DNA from: Arsenophonus nilaparvatae
Lineage (GTDB): Bacteria; Pseudomonadota; Gammaproteobacteria; Enterobacterales; Enterobacteriaceae
Length of the DNA stretch: 64,000 nt
Reading direction: 5' to 3' (one strand)
Assembly (NCBI RefSeq): GCF_000757905.1
Contig: NZ_JRLH01000012.1
Position 1 is the stretch's first letter. Each line of letters begins with the position of its first letter. Positions 8,801-15,732 of the stretch are shown here, one piece after another. The position numbers and the translations under genes were made by a program. The notes under the pieces are model-generated. The model searched no databases. It was not told where the DNA came from and was given only the letters and a program-made list of their open reading frames with translations.

Positions 8801-10229
8801 GATAGGCGCTAACTTAAGTAAAGTTGACTTCAGTAATGCCATTTTAAAAGAGCTAAATATTAATGCTGCTAATTTTTCAGATGCCATCCTAAATAATACT
8901 TTAACTTTATCTCTTCCAAAAATATGGAATAATGACAGCTTAGATATTACACTTAATCACTTTAACAATCAGAGTAGTTTATTAACGAGTATCAATAGTA
9001 TTGATAATAAATATAATGAACTAAAAATAAAGTTGGCCTGCCAGTTAATTACTTCGTTAGAAAAATCTAATGCAAATCTTATTAATGTCACATTACCATT
9101 ACTAGACATTTTTGGCAAAACGTCATTTATGACCAATGGGTATATTAGTCATTTTGTTAATACACTAACGAGCAATTATCTAAAAAATCTTTCACCAAAT
9201 TTACTCAGTTTGCTAGAAAATCGTTCTACAATAACTAACCTATTTCTTAATTATTTTGACCAACATCCACATCTAATGGTCTCTTCTGAATTTAATAGTA
9301 ACTTTATTCAAGTCTTATTGGCAGCCAGAACTCAGGGTATTGATGCAGGCCACAGTCTGTATGAAAAGTATCTCAGTATGCCTGAAATTCAGCAACAACT
9401 AAAGCATGAAGATATTAAAGAAATTTTTGGTGATTACAAAGGCAATGCAGACTGGTCAGATAACAATGCGCAAAATTTTCTATTATTATCAACGACACCT
9501 AACAGAGTACTAGTTGCTTCTGAAAATATTTTATCACAAATGCTGCATCCGGGTCTGGATACTAAGTGGGATCACGTTTATCTTTTTCAAGATGGAAAAT
9601 GTTTAAGCCCAACAGAATACAGTTTGAAGCAATGTTACAACGAAAGTTTTCCCCTTTTTGCGCCGCACTTTTCTTATAGCTTGAATCAATCAAAATTTTA
9701 TCAGTTGATCGAGACCTTAGATTTAGGTGACCAGCTTAAATCGTTATTCATAGATGCCACAAAATCTAAAGCCTATGCTACAAAACTAGTGGATGACACT
9801 TATCAACAGGAATTAAGTGAAGTTTTCTCTCGCGTACTTGATTTGAAACAAGGTTATATATTGAATGATGAAAATTACAACCGGATTATGAAATTATATG
9901 ATTTAACGTCAAGTACAGATAGGAGAAAAGCTGAACATCTTTTTTCGTTATCTGCAGTTTTCACCCGTTATTCATCCAGTGCTATTTTTGGAACTGAGAC
10001 GCACTCTCCTCTGATGCTCAGATATTATGCTTATGCCCTAATGGAAAAAGCTCACACAATTGATCCAACACTGATTGGTCAGGATAAATTCAATGATTGG
10101 AAAAATCGACTACTCGGGACAAATAAAGCCTTCACTTGTACAGCGGTTTTATCTGACATAATGACTGGTTATGCCATAAAACACTATAATGATGTTTTAA
10201 AAACAATCCAACCACCAACCTGGCGATAA
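5832..10229 (+). CDS. Giant pentapeptide-repeat protein with SopA/NleL-like HECT E3 ligase C-terminus
   Basis: Main part of a predicted 1653-residue effector (numbering after removing the 28-bp duplication). Residues about 1-890 are of unknown fold and include a hydrophobic stretch near 642-662 (ESIAAGIFDILSFLPFLGKG), as in some pore-forming or dermonecrotic-type toxins. Residues about 893-1208 are some 60 A(N/D)LxG-type pentapeptides forming a right-handed beta-helix. Residues 1209-1653 (445 aa) have the size of the SopA/NleL HECT-like region. Cys1624 in FTCTAVLSDIM lies 29 residues from the end, matching the catalytic Cys753 of 782 in SopA and NleL. Expected role if intact: host ubiquitin ligase after secretion. 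The GTG at 5832 is only the frame opening; no ribosome-binding site is evident. Flanking IS6 termini suggest transfer. E3 assignment is inference from architecture and Cys position. Confidence 0.7.
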   Translation: MLGLSSDKWFLAQLNIATTPGADITKNNLGFHHQYLTHCFFEQFNRTGELAILSPQTRTYYQENVLSRIMPTFCLQPKDIADQIRLKNMMINQPEWGYLHAGAMLLKESGAALNDISLDEIINIGILIETLIIEEKVPAEYSHYFKLPALIHHQLKTENKRDSAEINEQTIPSIYPHYFNYLHQSSQNNPFIQLSYLLQNRQSRPELASQQLKDHGVDEDWLNNYLYKNREVDYPNQQGKISTLPNIDTIFEQQNQHIVDVFKQTEHVLLPQAFNALSEEEQIFLQRAEINQVKVEYNARDSNIHFLPPGVAGLVANNGLIIHIPDATDMLMCSFNGEERIYALEKDQKMGNYKLSRVDRNRDLIFDLIKDHKNTRYNKNFALKIHSPILLKKTDEQPKMALEKLAEIHSNKLFIKFHDDGYQKTTRQKVDDFFLSLIPFYTCINEAQKGNVRESIAAGIFDILSFLPFLGKGLQIGGRFSIAMGEATTQGLKIAAKQATIAQFLKQGGKQFISVGIPHITKSVPPEAYIGLGIDFFRSADPGFELLTSGGIKGINSLKNTALKLKPKINGLTKLAETLEKQVKNFPVTPAKSFKIETAYRTELKKKVFVVNIGKKQGKDIFVQINSETGALYGRRYLKDDEGNLTLAPILIRERLYHLKTQGLGGMGSKMVDKFWGGSSDVFLTGSTEEKLDALKKSLANRNDNSVIDLSGANLNDMNLSFLFNGKTNLSLANLSGANLEKATLQKVNLKGANLLQANLISAKMDGSNLANAKLKGVKMMEADLTKAILTGAKMMEADLTKASLTGAKMTGADLTKAKLINVNLAQAHLADVSLVEANLKGANLNVANLNNANLSQANLVGVKMDDSDLVGANLIEVDLTGANLTRAKLGNTILIEANLTNANLMNANLAHADLTEANLTGANLTEVYLEGVTLAKANLTAANLTGADLTEVDFTGANLTGANLTNASLTHTDLIGANLTNTNLTGAGLIGANLSKVDFSNAILKELNINAANFSDAILNNTLTLSLPKIWNNDSLDITLNHFNNQSSLLTSINSIDNKYNELKIKLACQLITSLEKSNANLINVTLPLLDIFGKTSFMTNGYISHFVNTLTSNYLKNLSPNLLSLLENRSTITNLFLNYFDQHPHLMVSSEFNSNFIQVLLAARTQGIDAGHSLYEKYLSMPEIQQQLKHEDIKEIFGDYKGNADWSDNNAQNFLLLSTTPNRVLVASENILSQMLHPGLDTKWDHVYLFQDGKCLSPTEYSLKQCYNESFPLFAPHFSYSLNQSKFYQLIETLDLGDQLKSLFIDATKSKAYATKLVDDTYQQELSEVFSRVLDLKQGYILNDENYNRIMKLYDLTSSTDRRKAEHLFSLSAVFTRYSSSAIFGTETHSPLMLRYYAYALMEKAHTIDPTLIGQDKFNDWKNRLLGTNKAFTCTAVLSDIMTGYAIKHYNDVLKTIQPPTWR
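8166..8255. repeat. 45-bp in-frame tandem repeat within pentapeptide region
   Basis: Two nearly identical 45-bp units (8166-8210, 8211-8255; differing at one base) encode three pentapeptides each. A third, more diverged unit follows. This shows that the beta-helix has grown by recent in-frame duplication. Confidence 0.8.
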
Positions 10230-10243
10230 TTATCAATGGCACT

Positions 10244-10257
10244 ATTGCAACAGTGCC
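10244..10257 (-). repeat. IS6-type terminal inverted repeat, right border of effector unit
   Basis: ATTGCAACAGTGCC is the inverted IS6 terminus with one mismatch, 14 bases after the effector stop codon. Together with 10238-10243 it forms a near palindrome, GGCACTATTGCAACAGTGCC. The adjoining Rpn-type gene loses its N-terminal coding part exactly at 10258. Confidence 0.65.
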
Positions 10258-11077
10258 GTTTTATTGAATCAGACCTGCGTAGTCAATGCTCTGATATGCT
10301 CTATTCTGTGCAAACTACAACAGGAAAGGGGTATATTTATACTCTCATTGAACATCAGAATAAGCCGGAAAAATTGATGGCTTTTAGGTTGTTAAGATAT
10401 AGTGTGGCGGCTATGCATCGGCACCTTGAGCAAGGTAATAAAACGTTGCCGGTCGTGATACCGCTGTTGTTTTATCAAGGTAAAATTTCACTCTATCCTT
10501 ACAGTACTTGATGGCTGAATTGTTTTGCTGATGCGGAACTGGCAAAATCTGTCTATATGCAGGCATTTCCGTTGGTTGATATCACAGTGATCCCGGATGA
10601 GGAAATTTTAACCCATCGACGAGTGGCGCTTATGGAACTGGTACAGAAACATATCAGAACCCGCGATATGCTAGAATTTAGTCAGCAGATAGCTGATTTA
10701 TTAAATCAGTATGCAATGGGGCCGGAGTTGTTTAAGGGATTAATATATTATAATTGTTGAGCGGGGGAATACTTCTCATGCAAAACAATTTTTGCATCAG
10801 ATTGCAGAAAAAGCGAAAGCGGATGATTATCGGGAGATCGTAATGACTATTGCAGAACAGCTACGTCGAGAAGGCGAAAAAAAGCATTCTGAAAGGAATT
10901 CAAAAAGGAAAAATTGAAGGCATTCAAGAGGGTATTGAGAAAGGAAAACGGGAAGGTGAAAAATAAGCTTCGATGAATATTGCCTGTCAGATGCTTGAAA
11001 GCGGTATCGACAGAAAATCTATTATGAAATTCACTGGATTAACAGAGCCTGAATTAAGAAACCTATTTAAAGATTAA
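10258..11077 (+). pseudogene. Rpn-family recombination-promoting nuclease/putative transposase, degraded
   Basis: Relic of a PD-(D/E)XK nuclease of the Rpn (YhgA-like, Transposase_31) family. Recognisable pieces are FIESDLRSQCSDMLYSVQ, then YIYTLIEHQNKPEKLMAFR and LPVVIPLLFYQG in one frame to a stop at 10509. VDITVIPDEE and RRVALMELVQKHI follow up to 10760, and a C-terminal KGKIEGIQEGIEKGKREGEK tail leads to the typical ending MNIACQMLESGIDRKSIMKF, with a final stop at 11077. The usual first 50 or so residues are missing, cut at the IS6 terminus. There are several stops and frame changes, so it is certainly not functional. Confidence 0.8.
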
Positions 11078-11539
11078 AGATCTATCACAAAGGAATTATG
11101 GTGATATTTTTATCTAATATTGGACGACTGATATTAATCAGATTGCTATCGTAAAATGTTAAACAAATCTTATTAATAGAAATTCACAGGTTGAACAAAA
11201 ATTGAATTGAATGCTTATTCGAAAGATAGGGCGCGAGAAATTAAGCCTACATGCGACAAAACACCCCTTGTTCATCGAAAAAGCTATTTTTGTAAATCAA
11301 TTCCGATTAGTATGACAATAAATTACATTAACAGTGATGTGGTAGAAATGGTTTTTGGTAAACTTCTTTGCAAGGAATTTCCCCTTACCGTTAGTCAAGG
11401 GGAAAAATTCATTTTACCAAAAGCGATACTGAGCAGGGATTTTTAGCTAACAGTGTCTATCAGTCTAAGTCAGAGATCTCATCAATCATTAAGGAATTTT
11501 AAGAAAATATCATCATCACTTACAATAGGAACAAATTTA
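11078..11539. other. Spacer upstream of luxR-type gene
   Basis: Contains only small unrecognised reading frames, the longest about 79 codons (11207-11446) without a convincing ribosome-binding site or known motif. The luxR promoter should lie here. No clear lux-box-like palindrome was identified by eye. Confidence 0.35.
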
Positions 11540-12262
11540 ATGCCTAAAAATTTTTTTTCGAATACAGAAAAAAATAATTACATCAAGCAGCATCTGGATA
11601 AACAATTAGCGAAATATAACAAGGTAAACTACGTCTACGCTGTGATGAATAAAAAAAACACAGATGACATGATGATTATTAGTGATTTATCTGATGATCT
11701 TGTTAATAACTATCTTAATAAAAAAACTCAAGACATTGATCCGGTCATTATTAAGGCATTAAATCAGGTTTCGCCTTTTTCTTGGGATGAAAATATTAAA
11801 ATTAATTCCATATGGCCAGTTAAAAAAGTCTTTGAACCAATCAAAACACTTAATATTATCGGGCATGCTTTTGTTTTGCATGATCACCTAAATAACTTAG
11901 CGATACTATCTCTCTATATAGATAAATTTTTAATAAAGGATATTAATTTTTTTATTAATAGTAATAAAGATGAGCTTCAAGGACTTTTGATTCATACCCA
12001 TGAAATGTTGATTTCACTATATAAGAATGAAAATACAACCGAAAAGATTATATTTTCACCCCGTGAATCAGAAGTACTATACTGGTGCAGTATTGGAAAA
12101 ACCTATTCAGAAATAGGCACCATACTTAATATAAGTACTTATACTGTAAAATTTCATATTGGAAATGTTGTAAAAAAGCTTGGAGTTATTAATGCTAAAC
12201 ATGCCATCAGCTTAAGTGTAAAACTTAATCTTATTTCTCGTCCACCTGAGGATAACGCATAA
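11540..12262 (+). CDS. LuxR-type quorum-sensing transcriptional regulator (solo)
   Basis: Predicted 240-residue regulator with an N-terminal acyl-homoserine-lactone-binding domain (about residues 10-160; YAVMNKKN, DIDPVIIKALN, PFSWDENIKIN and FVLHDH resemble the ExpR/YenR/EsaR group). The C-terminal GerE-type helix-turn-helix reads SPRESEVLYWCSIGKTYSEI and then TVKFHIGNVVKKLGV. I chose ATG 11540 because it has AGGA at proper distance and gives the usual N-terminus; the frame is open from an upstream GTG at 11453. No luxI synthase gene is in the window, so it may respond to signals made elsewhere or by other bacteria. Its 3' end overlaps the convergent acetyltransferase gene by 32 bp. Confidence 0.8.
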   Translation: MPKNFFSNTEKNNYIKQHLDKQLAKYNKVNYVYAVMNKKNTDDMMIISDLSDDLVNNYLNKKTQDIDPVIIKALNQVSPFSWDENIKINSIWPVKKVFEPIKTLNIIGHAFVLHDHLNNLAILSLYIDKFLIKDINFFINSNKDELQGLLIHTHEMLISLYKNENTTEKIIFSPRESEVLYWCSIGKTYSEIGTILNISTYTVKFHIGNVVKKLGVINAKHAISLSVKLNLISRPPEDNA

Positions 12263-12839
12263 TCGGATATAATTTAGGGAAACCATCAATACTGATCGGC
12301 GAACCAGCATCAATATACCCCCATCGTCTAATCAAGGTTCGTGTACTAAACCTTGTGCATTCAGCGTAACAGGGTAAGTTTTCTTTATCGAGAATAGTAT
12401 TCAATTCGCTGAATAAATCATCAACTAAGCTTTTACCTCTGAAGGAAGGTTTTACCGCAAGAAGAGATATATAGTAATGACGAAAGGCATGTGGATGATA
12501 TTGCTCAAGTCCGTCTATAAACGCTACAGCTTTCGAATAGTCTGCTCCACACACTTTGCGTAACTGGTTATCAATTTGAGTGAGTTCTTCTTTTGGCATT
12601 GGCATAGATTCAGGCCGGAAATAGACCAAAGCGCCAGCATCATTTTCTGTAAGAAGTATGCCGCCATATTTGCTTGCAAGGTTAACGTATATACGAAAAA
12701 AATTCCGTAATACATCAATAAGACTATCACGGTCACGACCTGGAAATATAAGCTTGTGTACCGGTTCTTCAGAAAAGGCCGTCGCTAGAATATCATTGAC
12801 GTTTTCTAAATCAGTATTTTTTGCGTGTCTACATTTCAT
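12231..12839 (-). CDS. GNAT-family N-acetyltransferase
   Basis: Predicted 202-residue GNAT protein that would move an acetyl group from acetyl-CoA to an unknown amine. It starts MKCRHAKNTDLENVNDILATAF, the typical alpha1 region. Later YYISLLAVKPSFRGKSLVDDL is the beta4/motif A acetyl-CoA pyrophosphate-binding loop (Q/RxxGx-like, here PSFRGKS, a slightly unusual form), followed by CYAECTRFSTRTLIRRWGY, the usual beta5-alpha4 region. A GAGG ribosome-binding site lies 7 bases before the ATG. It is convergent with the luxR-type gene with overlapping 3' ends, so read-through could produce antisense RNA. Substrate unknown. Confidence 0.75.
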   Translation of the reverse strand: MKCRHAKNTDLENVNDILATAFSEEPVHKLIFPGRDRDSLIDVLRNFFRIYVNLASKYGGILLTENDAGALVYFRPESMPMPKEELTQIDNQLRKVCGADYSKAVAFIDGLEQYHPHAFRHYYISLLAVKPSFRGKSLVDDLFSELNTILDKENLPCYAECTRFSTRTLIRRWGYIDAGSPISIDGFPKLYPIMRYPQVDEK

Positions 12840-13806
12840 TATTGTTCCTCATCATTAAAATATAATAAAAAGCAATCTTATCTTATTATTTTTTAAATAA
12901 TAATGAGATTAAAAAAGAACAATAATGAAAGTAAAAAAGGAAAAATTATTTTAAATAAAATAGAAATGTTAATATATTATAATAGATGATAAGATAATTC
13001 AGTTGAGTTAAATCTATTTAACTTAAATCAATGCGCATATATCAATAAAAACTATTTTGGCGTTGGGGAATAATTTTTCTATTAATTTATTTTATGTTTG
13101 ATTTTTTATTTTCTTTTTGATTAACATTTAAATTTATTTTTATAAATGGATTTAAAACACCGTCAAAATAACGGTGTTAAATTCAATTTTTATTTTATTG
13201 TAGTGACGATAAATTTTTTGCGCATAGGGTAGAGATTTTTAATTGCGAACCCCCAGTGCTCAAAACGATTGGTACAGTTACAGCGATCTCATTTTGCCAT
13301 CATTTGAGATCCCAGTGCGTTTAATCAACTTGTAAGTTGATATCTTAGTCATGTCAAATTCAAGTTTTCGATATTATTTTTTTAGGTTATTTGTTTGAAA
13401 TATTATGAAATAGTTCATTTATTAACAATGCTTACCGATGATGAAAACAGCCAGCATATCAGAGAGCCTATTGTCGAGTATACCAATATTATTCTTAAAG
13501 AAATGGGGAGATAACAAACTGACAAGGTTTAGCTATCAATGACTGATTTCTGCGGGAGAGCTTGTGTTTTTACCTTTTGTCATTTAACGCATTAATAATG
13601 AGATTATATTGCATTATTAATGGGTCATGTTTAATTAAATTATTTGAATAGAAAACTGTCAGTTTAAATTTTAGCTTTTATCTCACGTTAATAATGAAAA
13701 ATTAACACAAGGAAATTATTCTCATTAAAAAATAAATAATTAAAACTGCTGGATATATAAAAAATATATTTCCTTGATTTATATAATTATAACTATTGAT
13801 TCTATG
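12840..13806. other. Gene-free AT-rich region with hairpins and a regulator relic
   Basis: Nearly 1 kb without a convincing gene. It holds a terminator-like hairpin (AACACCGT 13156-13163 with ACGGTGTT 13171-13178), a perfect palindrome ATCAACTT-GT-AAGTTGAT (13324-13341), and a stretch at 13357-13410 resembling 4131-4187 (PAS/LuxR relic). A 28-residue unrecognised frame runs from 13428 to 13514 (MLTDDENSQHIREPIVEY and so on), possibly a gene end. The rest looks like decayed sequence. Confidence 0.4.
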
Positions 13807-14544
13807 TTATTGCTCTGCAAGCTCACATTCATGATCCTGAATCCGTTCAGCAGATACTCCTTTGGACTTTGTTCCTATCCCTGCTAAAATAATAAAGGTG
13901 TCTGAATTTCTATTAATTAGCCCAACTCCTGTATATTCTAATTTGCCTTGTTCTTTTTTAACTTTCTCTGCTACAGATTTAAATAGATTGCTATTCATTA
14001 ATTCATTTAGACTTATTTTTCTGTAATAAAAAGAATAAGGTGGTATTGTTATCTGTTTTTTAGACCAGTTTGTATCTATTTCTCTTTCTGGTATTTTTGA
14101 AATGATTTTATTTGCGGAATTAGATAAGCATGATATATGAATATGAAGCTGGTCCTGACTACGAGCATTTTTGGCGTTTAATGTTAATGAAATAAAACGT
14201 TCCTTAATCGGCTTACCAAGTCGTTCTGTCAAAAATGTTTTTGCCAGCCATGCGTTATAAAGGTAATTTGGTGAATTGTTTTTTTGTAATTTATCATCCT
14301 CAATACCCGTTACTTTGTCAGTTGGTAATAAAAGATATTGATATTTATCATTATCAACTTTGTATATCGCAATTTTTTCATTGATATCAACCAGGCTGCA
14401 TGGTTGATAAGTGTCTTTATTAATGTATCCCGGTACACAGTTTTCATTTATTTTATGCCATAAAAAATTTCTGTCAGCATGTGCTGTATTTTCAGTATGT
14501 ATTAATACAACCAGTGAAAAGAATAAACATTTTGAATAATTCAT
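13807..14544 (-). CDS. cdh: CDP-diacylglycerol diphosphatase
   Basis: Hydrolyses CDP-diacylglycerol to phosphatidate and CMP in phospholipid turnover. The 245-residue length agrees with E. coli Cdh (about 250). A hydrophobic N-terminus (CLFFSLVVLIHTENTAHA) acts as signal peptide or anchor, placing the enzyme on the periplasmic side of the inner membrane. Landmarks are QYLLLPTDKVTGIE, the HIT-like motif QLHIHISC, and the C-terminal AERIQDHECEL. It stands alone, with long spacers on both sides, at the inner border of the accessory island. In E. coli the gene is elsewhere on the chromosome. Identification is confident. Confidence 0.9.
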   Translation of the reverse strand: MNYSKCLFFSLVVLIHTENTAHADRNFLWHKINENCVPGYINKDTYQPCSLVDINEKIAIYKVDNDKYQYLLLPTDKVTGIEDDKLQKNNSPNYLYNAWLAKTFLTERLGKPIKERFISLTLNAKNARSQDQLHIHISCLSNSANKIISKIPEREIDTNWSKKQITIPPYSFYYRKISLNELMNSNLFKSVAEKVKKEQGKLEYTGVGLINRNSDTFIILAGIGTKSKGVSAERIQDHECELAEQ

Positions 14545-15048
14545 TTTTTAAATAATCCTTTATTTAAAATAAAACTTATTTATAGTTATACCCGTATCTA
14601 AATTATATAACTTAAATAGTGGTAGGGAAATAATGGAAAAGTAAATTTTCTGTTACAATAATAGTGAGAAGTTAAGAGTGGTGCTGAGTATTAGTCGCTA
14701 AAACATAAAAGGTGTTTAGCGGATTGATTTATTGTCCCTGTAGTGGAAACTGATGTTTATATAACATAGACAAGATTTTCATTTCTTATAATAAAAATTT
14801 CCCTATCTGGTAAATTTTAATTCCCAGAATTGCTTTATTTGATTCTAACTTAAATTAATTATCCGAAATAAGAGCAGATCGGTTAGGTTCTATATTAATA
14901 TCCCTTTGACACCCCCCTTGCCCTATAGGGCCGGAAGGATGTTAATCTATAAAGGTCACATAATAGATTTGTTGGGTTAAATATTGATAAAAGCAGTGAT
15001 AATGCAAAATTAAGTGCATTATCATAATAAAGATAAAGTTGATTTTTA
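14545..15048. other. Spacer between kdpE and cdh
   Basis: About 500 AT-rich bases containing the cdh promoter region and the 3' untranslated end of the kdp operon. A local GC-rich patch with the palindrome CCCTATAGGG (14921-14930) is the only structured element I notice. No U-tailed terminator for kdpE is obvious. Confidence 0.35.
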
Positions 15049-15732
15049 TTAAGGCATAAAGCGGTAGCCAATTCCAGTTTCAGTCAGTAGGTGTACTGGT
15101 TGAGTTGGATCGTCTTCCAATTTTTGCCTTAAATGCCCCATATAAATACGTAAGTAATGATTATGTTCAACATAGTTAGGACCCCATATTTGCCGTAACA
15201 GATGACGTTGAGTTAACACTTTGCCGCTATTAGCGATAAATTCACTGAGCAAACGAAACTCAATTGGAGTAAGGTGGAGTTCTTGCTGATTTTTCGTTAC
15301 TCGTCGATTGATTAAATCAACACTAATATCACCAAATCGAAATATTGGGTCTAGCTGATTTTTACGTGCATAGCGGCGTAGGGCAACTCTCACTCTGGCC
15401 AGTAGTTCACTGATGCCAAATGGCTTGGTTAAATAATCATCTGCACCGGCATCCAGCGCCATCACTTTATCTGTTTCATCTGCCCGTGCCGACAATACTA
15501 ATACTGGAATATGGCTCCATTGGCGTAAGTCACGGATCAAATCAATACCGTCACCATCAGGTAAGCCAAGATCGAGGATCAACAAATCCGGCTTGCGGGT
15601 CGCTGACTCGATTAGTCCTCGCTGATAGGTTTTTGCTTCATATACACGAAAATTTTCACCTTCTAATGCCAGTTTGACAAATCGTCGTATCTCTTTTTCG
15701 TCTTCAATGATTAAAATATTGTGCTGGATCAC
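15049..15732 (-). CDS. kdpE: KDP operon response regulator
   Basis: OmpR-family response regulator, 227 residues, that activates kdpFABC when phosphorylated by KdpD at low external K+ or osmotic stress. The receiver domain is at residues 1-120 with the phospho-acceptor Asp in LLILDLGLPDGDG and the conserved Lys in DYLTKPFG. The C-terminal winged-helix domain contains HLTPIEFRLLSEF and GIGYRFMP. Its ATG overlaps the kdpD stop by 4 bp (translational coupling), so it is the last gene of the kdpFABCDE operon. Complete and unremarkable. Confidence 0.97.
   Translation of the reverse strand: MIQHNILIIEDEKEIRRFVKLALEGENFRVYEAKTYQRGLIESATRKPDLLILDLGLPDGDGIDLIRDLRQWSHIPVLVLSARADETDKVMALDAGADDYLTKPFGISELLARVRVALRRYARKNQLDPIFRFGDISVDLINRRVTKNQQELHLTPIEFRLLSEFIANSGKVLTQRHLLRQIWGPNYVEHNHYLRIYMGHLRQKLEDDPTQPVHLLTETGIGYRFMP

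Noticed and set aside
7802..8887. Long minus-strand frames opposite the pentapeptide region
   Set aside because: Arise from the regular GCTAAT-type repeat pattern on the other strand; no start signals or known protein features.
5119..10257. Classic composite transposon with two full IS6 copies
   Set aside because: Only 14-bp termini are left at the borders, no transposase lies inside, and no target duplication was found.
11207..11446. 79-codon frame before the luxR-type gene
   Set aside because: No convincing start signal or similarity; kept only as a note in the spacer.
14921..14930. CCCTATAGGG as a promoter or operator with a TTGACA box nearby
   Set aside because: The spacing to a possible -10 is wrong and no start of a gene fits; insufficient support.
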